Part shown: piece after piece, positions 1 through 9,091 of the stretch | Layout of the letters: the number at the start of each line of letters is the position of its first letter | How positions within the stretch are numbered: position 1 is the stretch's first letter | DNA from: Methanolobus mangrovi | GTDB lineage: Archaea; Halobacteriota; Methanosarcinia; Methanosarcinales; Methanosarcinaceae | Direction: 5' to 3' | NCBI RefSeq assembly: GCF_031312535.1 | Contig: NZ_CP133594.1 | Location: 1,178,001-1,242,000 of the forward strand | Length of the DNA: 64,000 nt | The notes under the pieces: model-generated | Seen by the model: the letters and a program-made list of their open reading frames with translations, nothing else | The model's database searches: none | Told to the model about the DNA's origin: nothing | Position numbers and translations under genes: made by a program

Positions 1-252
1 GATGATAGTGTAACAGTCGTTGCAAACTTCACTTACACTGTTGATGGTCTTAATGTGACTTTTAATGATACATCTATGAATGCTTCTTCATGGAACTGGG
101 ATTTTGATGATGGTAATAATTCAATTGAACAAAATCCAACACATGAATATGCTCTTTCTAAGGAATATAACGTCACTCTGACCTCATATGAATCTGATAA
201 TGATAAATTGAACAATGATTCAATAACACAGACCATTAACTTGACTGTATGA
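1..252 (+). CDS. PKD-domain protein, C-terminal end (partial)
   Basis: The reading frame is open from the first base to the TGA at 250-252, so this is the 3' end of a gene that begins outside the window. The 83 visible residues contain a PKD-type beta-sandwich: a T-F-x-D-x-S motif, then W-N-W-D-F-D-D-G and a central N-P-x-H-x-Y. PKD domains are typical of secreted or surface-layer proteins of Methanosarcinaceae, so an extracellular role in adhesion or the cell envelope is likely. There is no sorting motif or membrane segment after the domain, so the protein ends with the PKD fold. Catalytic or ligand-binding parts would lie upstream, outside the window. Confidence 0.8.
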   Translation, partial: DDSVTVVANFTYTVDGLNVTFNDTSMNASSWNWDFDDGNNSIEQNPTHEYALSKEYNVTLTSYESDNDKLNNDSITQTINLTV

Positions 253-280
253 TGGTGAATGATATAGGAGTTGATGTGAA

Positions 281-547
281 ATGACCAAATTAAGAAATAT
301 CGTCATCATCGCTGTCCTGCTCTTCGGTGTTGTGGTTTCCGGATGTGCTGATAAAGGTACAACTGAAGAGGAAGCAGTGACAAACGATACCATGCAGGAA
401 GTAAGTCTTGCAGATGAAGCACTTAGCCAGGAAATGGTAGGTATTACAGACACTGAGATCGAGGATCTGGAAACTGAGCTTGCAGAACTTGAAGCACTTA
501 TTGATGAAATGAGCCTCGAAGAGGACATTGTAATCGAAGAAATATGA
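281..547 (+). CDS. Small acidic lipoprotein, function unknown
   Basis: This gene encodes 88 residues. The N-terminus is a classic lipoprotein signal: Lys-Arg near the start, a hydrophobic stretch of about 15 residues, then the lipobox V-V-S-G-C with Cys at about residue 22. The mature part is very acidic, rich in Glu and Asp, and probably helical. It has no recognisable domain. A GGAG lies about 10 bases before the ATG. It follows the PKD-protein gene by 28 bases on the same strand, so the two may be co-transcribed and both act outside the membrane. I do not recognise a family. Confidence 0.7.
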   Translation: MTKLRNIVIIAVLLFGVVVSGCADKGTTEEEAVTNDTMQEVSLADEALSQEMVGITDTEIEDLETELAELEALIDEMSLEEDIVIEEI

Positions 548-739
548 ATGGATGACATTCATATTCTTTTATTTTTTTGATTTTTACCTCAGGCCTTTGC
601 ATGGCTTCGCATGCATGCTTTTTTAATATCAAGATTTAATCATTTCTGTAGATTAACAAATAACGTACAGATGCATTTTTATAGATGAACAAACAACATA
701 ATTGCACTTAGAAATGATACCATATCTAAGAGGAAAATC

Positions 740-1597
740 ATGGGAAATATGACAAAAACTACATTATTACTGGCATCCCTTACCGGTTTACTGGTCATCG
801 TCGGCCAGATGATAGGCGGGACGTCAGGAATGATAATTGCATTTATATTTGCAATTGTTATGAACTTCGGAAGTTACTGGTACAGTGACAAAATTGTCCT
901 GAAAATGTACCATGCTCAGGAAGTTACTTCAGCTGAAGCTCCCCAACTTTATGGCATAGTCCAGAAACTGGCAATGCGTGCAAACCTCCCAATGCCAAAG
1001 GTATACATTGTGAATACATCTATGCCAAATGCATTTGCAACAGGAAGAGATCCACAGCACGCAGCAGTTGCTGCAACCTCTGGAATACTGGAACTTCTGA
1101 CAGCTGAAGAACTTGAAGGTGTGCTGGCACATGAAATGGCACACGTGAAGAACCGTGACACACTGATAAGTGCAGTCGCTGCAACCATTGCCGGTGTTAT
1201 CACCATGGTAGCTACATGGGTCAAATGGGCAGCCATATTCGGAGGAATTGGCGGAAGAGATGACAACGGTGCAAATAACATAATCGGTTTCCTGGCACTT
1301 GCAATCGTTGCTCCGCTGGCAGCAACAATTATACAGCTTGCTATTTCAAGGTCAAGGGAATTTGCAGCTGATGAAGAAGGGGCACGTATCTCACAGAAGC
1401 CATGGGCACTTGCAAGCGCATTGGAGAAACTTGAATACGGAAGCACACATTACCGCCAGAGAAGAGGTGATGTACAGCCATCCCAGACCACTGCACATAT
1501 GTTCATAGTGAACCCATTGAAGGGAAGTTCTCTTATGAACCTGTTCAGGACACACCCTGTAACAGAAGAGCGCATAAGGCGTCTTCGCGCAATGTAA
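740..1597 (+). CDS. htpX: HtpX-family membrane zinc metalloprotease
   Basis: The 285-residue product matches the M48B HtpX family in length and layout. Two hydrophobic segments lie at about residues 8-45, the zinc-binding H-E-M-A-H motif is at about 131-135, two further hydrophobic segments follow (about 143-160 and 180-200), and the third ligand Glu is in the F-A-A-D-E-E-G motif near 205. HtpX degrades misfolded membrane proteins with its active site facing the cytoplasm. A purine-rich GAGGA precedes the ATG by about 7 bases; a second ATG three codons later is possible. The stop is only 9 bases from the convergent DUF488 gene. Confidence 0.93.
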   Translation: MGNMTKTTLLLASLTGLLVIVGQMIGGTSGMIIAFIFAIVMNFGSYWYSDKIVLKMYHAQEVTSAEAPQLYGIVQKLAMRANLPMPKVYIVNTSMPNAFATGRDPQHAAVAATSGILELLTAEELEGVLAHEMAHVKNRDTLISAVAATIAGVITMVATWVKWAAIFGGIGGRDDNGANNIIGFLALAIVAPLAATIIQLAISRSREFAADEEGARISQKPWALASALEKLEYGSTHYRQRRGDVQPSQTTAHMFIVNPLKGSSLMNLFRTHPVTEERIRRLRAM

Positions 1598-1606
1598 TTA
1601 CAAAAA

Positions 1607-2041
1607 TCAGAAATTAAAGAGGCTCGTCTGTCCATGTTCTACAAGGTGGATGACCTCTATACCATTTTCTTCCAGTTTTACAGAAAGATACTGCCTGTGA
1701 CAACTTTTTGGACTTTTTTCCGCACACATCAGTACTAATCTGCCACCTTTTTCATTTACTTCCCTGATAAGGTCCATAAGTTTAGAAAAGCTACTCCTGA
1801 AAGAATCGGTTTGCATATATTCGACATATGTGGAATCACGCATTCCACCAACGCCTTCCGAATGAGAGTAGATAATCCCGTTCTTTGGGAGAATCAACTC
1901 AAGTGATTCCTTATCGTAATCCTTGAATGTGGACTGTGGATACCTCCGTATATCCACAAGATGAGTTACTTTATTCTCAATGAGCATGCCAATAAAATCA
2001 TTGACATGACGATTTCCATATCCTATCGTATAACACTTCAT
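1607..2041 (-). CDS. DUF488 family protein
   Basis: This is a protein of about 144 residues with the DUF488 signature: an early T-I-G-Y-G-N motif, V-D-I-R-R-Y-P-x-S near residue 35, and C-A-E-K-S-P-x-x-C-H-R near residue 112. The two cysteines and the His-Arg in the last motif are conserved in the family and suggest a catalytic or metal-binding site, but the biochemical role is not known. I place the start at the ATG at 2041, just before the conserved core and preceded by GGTG. An in-frame ATG 15 bases upstream would add five residues. It converges on htpX with almost no spacer. Confidence 0.85.
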   Translation of the reverse strand: MKCYTIGYGNRHVNDFIGMLIENKVTHLVDIRRYPQSTFKDYDKESLELILPKNGIIYSHSEGVGGMRDSTYVEYMQTDSFRSSFSKLMDLIREVNEKGGRLVLMCAEKSPKSCHRQYLSVKLEENGIEVIHLVEHGQTSLFNF

Positions 2042-2365
2042 TCTTTGCACCATCAATTATGTAGTAGGAGAAGTGTTATTCTAATTTAAATGTTGATGCC
2101 GAATTTCAGATATCTTATAGACACGGGTCGAATGGACTTACTAATCCCATCCCACAAAAGGAGAACATGGCTCCTGCTCATCGATAAGAATATCACTGAG
2201 AAAGGCTATTTTGTCCATAGTATTGAAGTTTAAGGAAAAAGTTATATTGGTTTTGTTAAAACTAAAACATTATATTGATATTCGATGCAGACCTGGAATG
2301 ACATCTTAAAATATCACACTATTATACTTATTTAAATATTCAAACTTGCAGTTTAAGAGGATAAA
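2042..2365. other. Intergenic region with aroA promoter
   Basis: This AT-rich spacer separates the DUF488 gene from aroA. Towards the right end a TATTTAAATA-like element near 2331-2340 could be the aroA TATA box, and GAGGA at 2357-2361 is the ribosome-binding site. A 33-codon open frame (ATG 2132, TAA 2231-2233) is present but has no convincing ribosome-binding site or recognisable family, so I do not call it a gene. Confidence 0.4.
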
Positions 2366-3643
2366 ATGAAAGTATCTGTCAGCACTTCAAAGATCAATGG
2401 TGAAGTATTTGCACCACCGTCTAAAAGTTATACACACCGCGCAATCACAATTGCCGCCCTGTCTGAGGAATGCGTGATTCACCGGCCCCTTCTCTCAGCT
2501 GATACCCTTGCGACTATACGTGCATGCGAGGCATTCGGAGCAAGCATTGATAAAACAGAAGAAAAACTCCATATAACAGGAGTTAATAGTAAGCCATTTG
2601 TCCCCAATGATGTAATAGATGTCGCAAATTCAGGGACTACTTTGAGGTTCATGACAGCTGTTTCAGCACTTACCAACGGCGTAACTGTGCTTACAGGCGA
2701 TGGTTCAATAAGGAACAGGCCAAACCAGCCGCTTCTTGATGTATTGAACAAGCTTGGTGTGGAAGCATATTCCACCCGTGGCAATGGATGTGCACCACTC
2801 GTTGTACGTGGAGGCCTGAAGGGTGCCATCACAATGATAGATGGCTCGATAAGTTCACAGTTCATTTCCGCACTGCTTATAGCATGTCCTTTGACAACCC
2901 AGAGTACAACCCTTTCTATAAAGGGAGAAATGAAGTCAAGACCTTATGTTGATGTCACCATAGAACTTCTTGAAAGTGCCGGTGCTGAGATACTTGTTGA
3001 GGAAGGAAACACTATAAAATTCATAATTCCTGCTAATCAGAAATATAATCTTAAAGAATATACAGTTCCTGGAGATTTTTCATCAGCTTCCTACCTGCTT
3101 GCAGGAGCAGCAGTAACAGGGTCAACTGTCACCGTGAAAAATCTATTCCCATCCAAACAAGGAGATGTAGACATAATCGATGTCCTTGAACGTATGGGTG
3201 CGGAAATCACCTGGGACAAAGAGAACGGAATAGTAAAGGTTGCAGGAAACGGTCTGAAAGGAACAACTTTCGATGCCGGAGCAACACCTGATCTTGTACC
3301 CACGATTGCCGTACTTGCAGCATGCGCTGAAGGCGTAACAGTGATAGAGAACGCAGAACACGTACGTTACAAGGAAACTGACAGGCTTCATGCAATGGCA
3401 CTTGAGCTAACCAAGATGGGCATATCTGTAAAGGAAGAACCGGATCAGCTAATAATCACCGGTGGTGAACTGCATGGTGCTGAACTGCACGGATGGCATG
3501 ACCACAGGATAGTTATGGCACTCACTATTGCAGGAATGGTGGCCGGAGACACTATAATAGATACTGCTGAATCAGTGGAAATATCTTTCCCCAACTTCTT
3601 TGAGGAAATGATGAAACTCGGAGCACAGATAACACTATCATAA
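2366..3643 (+). CDS. aroA: 3-phosphoshikimate 1-carboxyvinyltransferase (EPSP synthase)
   Basis: The 425-residue product matches EPSP synthase in length and motifs. It has the N-terminal P-P-S-K-S-Y-T-H-R substrate-binding segment, N-S-G-T-T-L-R-F near residue 88, R-N-R-P-N-Q-P-L near 121, and the C-terminal D-H-R-I-V-M-A. The enzyme transfers enolpyruvate from PEP to shikimate-3-phosphate in aromatic amino-acid synthesis and is cytosolic. It is transcribed alone. A hairpin with flanking A and T runs between its stop and the convergent hydantoinase gene probably ends both transcripts. Confidence 0.97.
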   Translation: MKVSVSTSKINGEVFAPPSKSYTHRAITIAALSEECVIHRPLLSADTLATIRACEAFGASIDKTEEKLHITGVNSKPFVPNDVIDVANSGTTLRFMTAVSALTNGVTVLTGDGSIRNRPNQPLLDVLNKLGVEAYSTRGNGCAPLVVRGGLKGAITMIDGSISSQFISALLIACPLTTQSTTLSIKGEMKSRPYVDVTIELLESAGAEILVEEGNTIKFIIPANQKYNLKEYTVPGDFSSASYLLAGAAVTGSTVTVKNLFPSKQGDVDIIDVLERMGAEITWDKENGIVKVAGNGLKGTTFDAGATPDLVPTIAVLAACAEGVTVIENAEHVRYKETDRLHAMALELTKMGISVKEEPDQLIITGGELHGAELHGWHDHRIVMALTIAGMVAGDTIIDTAESVEISFPNFFEEMMKLGAQITLS

Positions 3644-3654
3644 CATTAAAAAAA

Positions 3655-3685
3655 GAAAGGGAAGATAATTTCCCTTTTATTTTCC
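3655..3685. terminator. Bidirectional terminator between aroA and the hydantoinase gene
   Basis: An inverted repeat (AAGGGAA at 3657-3663, TTTCCCTT at about 3669-3676) is flanked by A-rich sequence on the left and TTTTATTTT on the right. It sits between two convergent stops, the arrangement expected for a shared terminator. It overlaps the last codons of the hydantoinase gene. Confidence 0.6.
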
Positions 3686-5725
3686 TGAATAGGAACCTTC
3701 AGCAGATCTGCTGCTTATGGCTTTTTTACGCATATAGTCAGGAATTACATCTTTTTCCACAACAAGTTTGGATGTGCCGATTCCAACTACAATTATCTTG
3801 CTCTCAACAGGCTCTTCACCTTCTCTTACCATGAGATCTTTTTTGGTGACTTCTATCTCCACCTCATCCTTGGAGTAACCTGCTGCCTTCATGTAATCCA
3901 TTATGATCTTCTTACCGGTGTTCCGGGCAAAGTCAAAAGCTTCCATATATTCCTGAAAGATAGATCTGCCTTCAGGAGTGAAGACGAAGTAACTGATGAC
4001 TTCTTTAGCATTCTTCAATTCCTCATCCGTGACGTTTACTCCTGTAATTGGAGCAAAGTCCCTCTTGATAAGTATCTCGACACGCTTGATACCTTTGCCC
4101 ACAAGAGAACCAACTGCATTGCCTACACTGGCATGTTCCGGAACAACTATATTGGCATCAATGAGCTTTTCCATCTCTTCCTTATAGGCAATCACAGGCC
4201 CTCCCAGCAATACAACAGGCGTTTCCACCTTAAAGCGGGTGTAGTTATCCCCGGCAAGCATTTGATCAACAACAGACTGCGGAATTCCATCCACAAGATA
4301 AGAAACAAGATCTGATGCCATGTTCTTTGCTACCTTCTGCTTTACCATAACAGCAACTTCTTCCTTGCTTACCCTTAGCTGCTTGGCAAGCCTTTCAGCA
4401 CCTATCAGGGATGCTTCAGTTTCCCATTTTCTGAAATCACCAATCACATGCAGGGCATCGGTAGGAGTAAAACCAATAGACTGTACAAGACGTTTCTGAA
4501 TTAGACTGTCCAGGGCACGTACACTTGGCTGTTTTTTCAACTGCTGGAAAATATCAACATATGAAACAGGGATTCCCTGAATTACATCATATATTTCATC
4601 TTCAGTTCTTGTAAGTTCGAGTGGCCTCAGTCCGGTACGAACAAAGAACTTAGTTGGCTGCACATTCTCGCAGAGTAGTTTTCGGGAAGGTGACTTAGAA
4701 CCTTTCAATCTCTCAAGAAAACCATTATACTCAACAGCAGCACGACAAAGAGGGATAACCCTTCTGGGACCAATATGGAACCTCTGCTCCTCAACCCATA
4801 CGTGACTATCACCACCCGTAGCAGATGTTTCCATCCTGATGGCTTTTACCATTGTTTTCCAGCCGCCTACGATGGCACCCTGGTCACTGAGTTCAGGAAC
4901 ACCGTTTCTGATAAGTGCAACGTCTGTACTGGTGCCTCCTACATCCACCATGACACATGTATCATATTTTGTGAGGAAGGCTGCACCCACCAGACTTGCA
5001 GCAGGTCCGGAAAATATAGATTCGATTGGACGCTCCAATGCCTCTTCCATACCTACTACAGAACCATCACATTTGAGCATGAGAAGATTGGCATCAATAC
5101 CTCTTGACTTGATATCCTGCATGATCGACTGAATGAATTTATGCGTAATAGGCAATAACTGAGCGTTAAGATATGCAGTAATGGCCCTGTCATAGGCACC
5201 CACTTCCTGGGAAAGCTCATGCCCACATACAACAGGCAGTCCAGTAAGTTCACGGATTATATGTTTGACACGGAGTTCATGTTCAGAGTTACGGTTACTG
5301 AAAAAAGAGGAAACTGAGAATGCTGCAACATGGTCCTTTACTTCAAGGGCAAATTGTTTGACTCCATCTTCGTCAAGAGGGGCAGCCTCTTCACCATTAC
5401 TTGTATGGCCACCACTGAGTCTGACATAGTATGGAGCAGGAAAGCCTTCTTTCGGGATTACATAATCGCCAACCAGTATTACACCTACTGGAAAACCTGT
5501 ATCTTCCAGTATAGTGTTGGTTGAAAGAGTTGTTGAAACAGAAACCAGTTTAATATCATTCACATAATCCGGATTCAGATTATCAATGACTTTTTTAATT
5601 CCACCTATAGGATCCGGATAGGTAGTAAGCACTTTAGTAGCATCCAGTATCACACCATCCGAATCACGGATAATAACCCCATCAGTGAAGGTTCCTCCGG
5701 CATCAATGCCAAGACTGTATTGCAT
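3677..5725 (-). CDS. Hydantoinase/oxoprolinase family protein (HyuA-like)
   Basis: This is a 682-residue protein. It starts with the ASKHA-fold phosphate motif G-I-D-A-G-G-T-F-T-D of the Hydant_A_N domain. A second nucleotide-binding segment, M-V-D-V-G-G-T-S-T-D, begins the Hydantoinase_A domain at about residue 265. The family includes ATP-dependent hydantoinases, 5-oxoprolinase and acetone carboxylase subunits. The C-terminal part (about 560-650) is less conserved. Methanogens commonly carry a single stand-alone HyuA-like gene without HyuB, as here, and its substrate is unknown. It faces the small open frame at 5873 with about 147 bases of promoter region between. Confidence 0.87.
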   Translation of the reverse strand: MQYSLGIDAGGTFTDGVIIRDSDGVILDATKVLTTYPDPIGGIKKVIDNLNPDYVNDIKLVSVSTTLSTNTILEDTGFPVGVILVGDYVIPKEGFPAPYYVRLSGGHTSNGEEAAPLDEDGVKQFALEVKDHVAAFSVSSFFSNRNSEHELRVKHIIRELTGLPVVCGHELSQEVGAYDRAITAYLNAQLLPITHKFIQSIMQDIKSRGIDANLLMLKCDGSVVGMEEALERPIESIFSGPAASLVGAAFLTKYDTCVMVDVGGTSTDVALIRNGVPELSDQGAIVGGWKTMVKAIRMETSATGGDSHVWVEEQRFHIGPRRVIPLCRAAVEYNGFLERLKGSKSPSRKLLCENVQPTKFFVRTGLRPLELTRTEDEIYDVIQGIPVSYVDIFQQLKKQPSVRALDSLIQKRLVQSIGFTPTDALHVIGDFRKWETEASLIGAERLAKQLRVSKEEVAVMVKQKVAKNMASDLVSYLVDGIPQSVVDQMLAGDNYTRFKVETPVVLLGGPVIAYKEEMEKLIDANIVVPEHASVGNAVGSLVGKGIKRVEILIKRDFAPITGVNVTDEELKNAKEVISYFVFTPEGRSIFQEYMEAFDFARNTGKKIIMDYMKAAGYSKDEVEIEVTKKDLMVREGEEPVESKIIVVGIGTSKLVVEKDVIPDYMRKKAISSRSAEGSYSGK

Positions 5726-5872
5726 TTTGATTCACTCCTTGAAAACAATGATCAAATTTAATATTGATTGTGCAAAAAAGAAAGGTTTTGCAATATTTAA
5801 GCATTACCACGCAAAGGAGAACAAAGCAGGATAAAAATGCTACAAAATTAAGAATAAGACAAATTCAAAACT

Positions 5873-6076
5873 TTGCAGACTAAACTTATAGAACTTGATG
5901 AACAGGAAGTTATCAAACTTCTGGAAGAAAAGATAATTACAGGCAGAGAAGGACTTTTCTGCCTGGGATCAAGTCAGAATTTGACACTAAAAGAAGAACA
6001 TCTGACATACAGAAAAAAGGATTCGATTGAAAAAATAATCAATTCCCTAAGATCTGTTCCACTCATATTTTCTTAA
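5873..6076 (+). CDS. Possible small protein, unknown function
   Basis: This 67-codon frame starts with TTG; no ATG is available before the upstream stop at 5855-5857. The predicted peptide is protein-like, with a helix rich in Glu and Lys, one Cys in G-L-F-C-L-G, then a second charged helix. No good ribosome-binding site precedes it, so it would need leaderless initiation. Its 3' end overlaps the convergent radical SAM gene by 14 bases. No family is recognised. It may be a genuine small gene or chance, and the lack of a normal start keeps confidence low. Confidence 0.4.
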   Translation: MQTKLIELDEQEVIKLLEEKIITGREGLFCLGSSQNLTLKEEHLTYRKKDSIEKIINSLRSVPLIFS

Positions 6077-7238
6077 GCATCAGGGCCATTATTCCTGGCT
6101 TTGATGGCTTCATAGGGTTCTGGAAAAAGTCCATTTCCATACTAGGTCCACCGAACATCTCATTATTGACCCTCTCGGTTATCTCGTCGAGTATCATCTT
6201 GTAGGAGATACAGTGGGGATCTACGTCCTTTATTTCTCCGCCAGTGGGGGTTATGGCATTGTAAGGACAGCCACCTCTGCAGTATTTTATATGTTTACAG
6301 TCCTTGCAGTTCTCATCCACATAATCCTTGTAATCGAACATGAGCTTCCATGCATCGGACTTTGAAAGTTCTTCAATTCCCGGCTTGTCGCAAACATTGC
6401 CCATTACGTATTCCGGCATGCCTACAAAACGATAGCATGGATATATGCCTCCGTCAGGTCCTATTGCTAAGACGTCCCCCATACAGTCCACGAAAGTACA
6501 GACAGCACCTCTGCCTCCAAATACACCTTTACAGAGGTGGTCGATGTTCATGACTTCAATTCGGTCCATGTTTTCCAGGTATTTGTCCAAGAGGTAAATT
6601 AGGAGCCTGCCGTATTCTTCCGGGTCAAGAGCCCATTTTCCTGGTTCTTCGCCGCGTAAAGAGGGCAGAGCAGGATGGAACTTGAGAGTCCAGCCATTTT
6701 CCAGGTAAAAATTGAAAATATCCTCTCTGAATTTTTCGGAATGGGAAGTGAAAGTAGTAATAAACCTCACGGAAAGTCCATGTTCTTTTGCTATCCTGTA
6801 GCCACGCATGGTATTTTCGAAATATCCCTCTCCTCTCTGGAAATCATTAAGCTCTTTGGGGCCGTCAAGGCTGGAACCTATTGGAATGTTATATTCCGCA
6901 AAAATTTCAGCTATTTCATCGGTCATCTTCCAGAGGTTGGTCTGTATGGCAAAAGCCACTTTCTTTGGCTTTGATCCCTCAACAAGGATTGGTAAAGCCT
7001 CCCTGTAGAAATCTGCACCTGCTAGGAGAGGTTCCCCACCATGGAAAGTAAAGGTAACTGAATCCTCCCTGAAGTTTTTGAGCCATTCAACTACTTCTTT
7101 TATGGTCTCGATACTCATTACAGGGGATTTTTCATCGGAACTCCAGCAGTAATTACATTTCCCCGGACAGCCCAGAGTAGGAATAAGCATCACGTGAAAA
7201 GGCATATTTACAGCACGTTTTTGTTCAGTTCTAGCCAT
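6063..7238 (-). CDS. Radical SAM/SPASM enzyme, likely peptide- or protein-modifying
   Basis: About 391 residues. The radical SAM motif G-C-P-G-K-C-N-Y-C (CX3CX2C) lies in the first 35 residues and is followed by the F-H-G-G-E-P-L-L segment. The C-terminal third is a SPASM domain with many cysteines: C-x5-C-M-G-D, G-G-I-Y-P-C-Y, then C-K-D-C-K-x3-Y-C-R-G-G-C-P. From memory it resembles the methanogen family of putative peptide-modifying enzymes (TIGR04083, Mhun_1560 type); this needs an HMM search. The gene lies just downstream of mcrA on the same strand, beyond the mcr terminator, so it probably has its own weak promoter. I chose the ATG at 7238; a GTG at 7256 and an ATG at 7205 are alternatives. 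Modification of MCR is an inference from position. Confidence 0.85.
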   Translation of the reverse strand: MARTEQKRAVNMPFHVMLIPTLGCPGKCNYCWSSDEKSPVMSIETIKEVVEWLKNFREDSVTFTFHGGEPLLAGADFYREALPILVEGSKPKKVAFAIQTNLWKMTDEIAEIFAEYNIPIGSSLDGPKELNDFQRGEGYFENTMRGYRIAKEHGLSVRFITTFTSHSEKFREDIFNFYLENGWTLKFHPALPSLRGEEPGKWALDPEEYGRLLIYLLDKYLENMDRIEVMNIDHLCKGVFGGRGAVCTFVDCMGDVLAIGPDGGIYPCYRFVGMPEYVMGNVCDKPGIEELSKSDAWKLMFDYKDYVDENCKDCKHIKYCRGGCPYNAITPTGGEIKDVDPHCISYKMILDEITERVNNEMFGGPSMEMDFFQNPMKPSKPGIMALMLKKI

Positions 7239-7317
7239 AGGGCACAAATTATGCACAATAGGTAATAAAAGCTTGGTTAGTAACTATAAATACTCACCTT
7301 AAAATTGTGGTGATTCT

Positions 7318-7349
7318 AAAAAAGAGTAAGTAGTAGGCATAAAGCCTAC
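7318..7349 (-). terminator. Terminator of the mcr operon
   Basis: Read on the minus strand, a perfect 6-bp stem (arms 7333-7338 and 7344-7349, five-base loop) lies 13 bases after the mcrA stop codon. About ten bases further on is an uninterrupted T-tract (7318-7323). The hairpin plus T-run fits termination or 3'-end formation of this very abundant transcript. Confidence 0.65.
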
Positions 7350-7362
7350 ACTTGTTTTAAAA

Positions 7363-9081
7363 TTACTTTGCTGGAATGATGAGTGATCTCTCACCAGCAG
7401 GCTCGAACTCTCTGAGAGCTCCTCTTGCGAACTCCTTCCTTGGCTTGGAGAAGTCGAATGGGAGGAGGTCGTCTGCGAAACAGACCTTGACGAGTGGGTT
7501 GACTGCGTATGCATCTCCACGCCCTGCGTGAGCAGCGGATGCAATAGCTGTGTAACCACCCTGGTGACCTACGTTCATTGCGTAGTTAGGGTAGTTTGGT
7601 CCACGGAGTTCAAGAGCAAGACCTTCGTCGGACTGGTATGAGAGTACGTTTGTAGCACCACACTGGTCCTGCAGGTCGTATCCGAAGAAACCGAGACGGC
7701 CGTGTGCTTCCTTGTGGAGGTACATACAGAGGTACCAGCCGGACAGACCAGCGTTTCCGTTTCCTGTTGCCAGGGATACTGCGGAACCAGCTGCTGCTGA
7801 AAGGCTTGTTGCTCTCTGGGATCCACCGAAGTGGTCTTCGAGGGTTGTTGGGTACTTCTCGTAGTTCTCGAGACCGTAGATTGTGGACTCTGTTGCGATG
7901 TCCTTTACTACTTCGAGGTCTGCCTTTACCTTGTTGTCTGTACCTGTGTTTGCTGCACCATCGTACTTGTCGTTGATGTAGTCTACGTTGTAGTAGAGGT
8001 TGTCATCAAGGATGTTGTTACAGTATGCTGCTGTTGCGTACTGGGTGAAACCTACACCACCAGACATGTATGAACCGAGCCAGATCTGGTCGTAAAGCAT
8101 ACATGCTCCACCAACTACCTCAAGGGTTACGTTTGCTGGGTCTTCTGGTGTCTTACGGCTTGTCTGAATGATATCAGCCATGTGACCGAATGGAATTCCT
8201 CCAGGCTCGTTTGGTGCACGTGCACGTCTTGCAGGAAGCATTTCTCCCATCTGGATAACACCAGCGTGCTTTGCTGCGTATGAAAGATCAGCTACTGCTG
8301 CTTCACCAGCACACATGCTGTATGCTGAAATGAATGCCATACCGACCTGCATAGCCATCCACCTGCTTGTCTGACCACCATCTGTGGTTCTGCTGACAAC
8401 TGTTGGGATGTGTGCTGCCTGCCAGGTAGTCTTGCCGATAGCTGCTTTGAGTGCCTCAGCCTGCTCTGCTGGGAACTGCTTGTTGATGTCAATAAGGAAC
8501 TGGCTGTCGATCTCGTCTGCGAGTTCATCGTCACCAGTGAAGATCTTTACGAAACAGTCATCTACAAGAGCTGGGTGTGTTTCGACCATGTGTTCCTGGA
8601 CAACTGCTCCACCAGGAAGTGCGTGGTTGAGTGTCTCAAGGTAGTGGTTGATTGTTTCTGGTGTGACTTCGATACCGAGCCTCTTCTCGAGGGTCTCGTG
8701 TGCCATGTCCATACCGACAATTACTGTCCTTCTGATGTCATCCCACATCTGCTGCATTGCAGCGTTGTTGACGTAGTGAAGGTCATCGATCTCGACCATG
8801 TCATCTGTTCCGGAAAGGAAAGATGGTGTGAGTGCTCTCTGACCGAGTGGTATACCACCACAGTGCATCATTGGGTTGTAACCGACAAGGCCTCTCTTCT
8901 TTGCGAGTTCCTGACCTGCCTTTTTCATTTCTAATTTACGTGGGTTCTGATCGACACCAAGTCTGTGGTATTCCACAGTCATATCGGTGATCTTTCCACC
9001 TTCCATTTTGTTAGTACCGTGTTCTTTTGTGTACTTAAGTTCCATGTGTTTTGCAAACATTCTCTTTCTATCGTCTGCCAT
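7363..9081 (-). CDS. mcrA: Methyl-coenzyme M reductase subunit alpha
   Basis: The 572-residue alpha subunit of MCR carries part of the F430 site and catalyses methyl-CoM + CoB to methane + heterodisulfide. Sites that are modified in related enzymes are all present: His272 in A-K-H-A, the methyl-arginine region P-A-R-R-A-R at 283-288, the thioglycine site G-Y-D-L-Q-D-Q-C-G with Gly467, and Cys474. An upstream in-frame start would add 29 residues, but the protein family and a GAGGTGAT ribosome-binding site overlapping the mcrG stop support the ATG at 9081. It is the last gene of mcrBDCGA. Confidence 0.99.
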   Translation of the reverse strand: MADDRKRMFAKHMELKYTKEHGTNKMEGGKITDMTVEYHRLGVDQNPRKLEMKKAGQELAKKRGLVGYNPMMHCGGIPLGQRALTPSFLSGTDDMVEIDDLHYVNNAAMQQMWDDIRRTVIVGMDMAHETLEKRLGIEVTPETINHYLETLNHALPGGAVVQEHMVETHPALVDDCFVKIFTGDDELADEIDSQFLIDINKQFPAEQAEALKAAIGKTTWQAAHIPTVVSRTTDGGQTSRWMAMQVGMAFISAYSMCAGEAAVADLSYAAKHAGVIQMGEMLPARRARAPNEPGGIPFGHMADIIQTSRKTPEDPANVTLEVVGGACMLYDQIWLGSYMSGGVGFTQYATAAYCNNILDDNLYYNVDYINDKYDGAANTGTDNKVKADLEVVKDIATESTIYGLENYEKYPTTLEDHFGGSQRATSLSAAAGSAVSLATGNGNAGLSGWYLCMYLHKEAHGRLGFFGYDLQDQCGATNVLSYQSDEGLALELRGPNYPNYAMNVGHQGGYTAIASAAHAGRGDAYAVNPLVKVCFADDLLPFDFSKPRKEFARGALREFEPAGERSLIIPAK

Positions 9082-9091
9082 TATAATCACC

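Noticed and set aside
2132-2233. 33-codon open frame between DUF488 and aroA genes
   Set aside because: It has no ribosome-binding site or recognisable similarity, and is short enough to be chance.
8410-8934. 174-codon open frame on the plus strand inside mcrA
   Set aside because: It is antisense to a highly conserved gene, is Cys- and Val-rich, and arises from mcrA codon bias.
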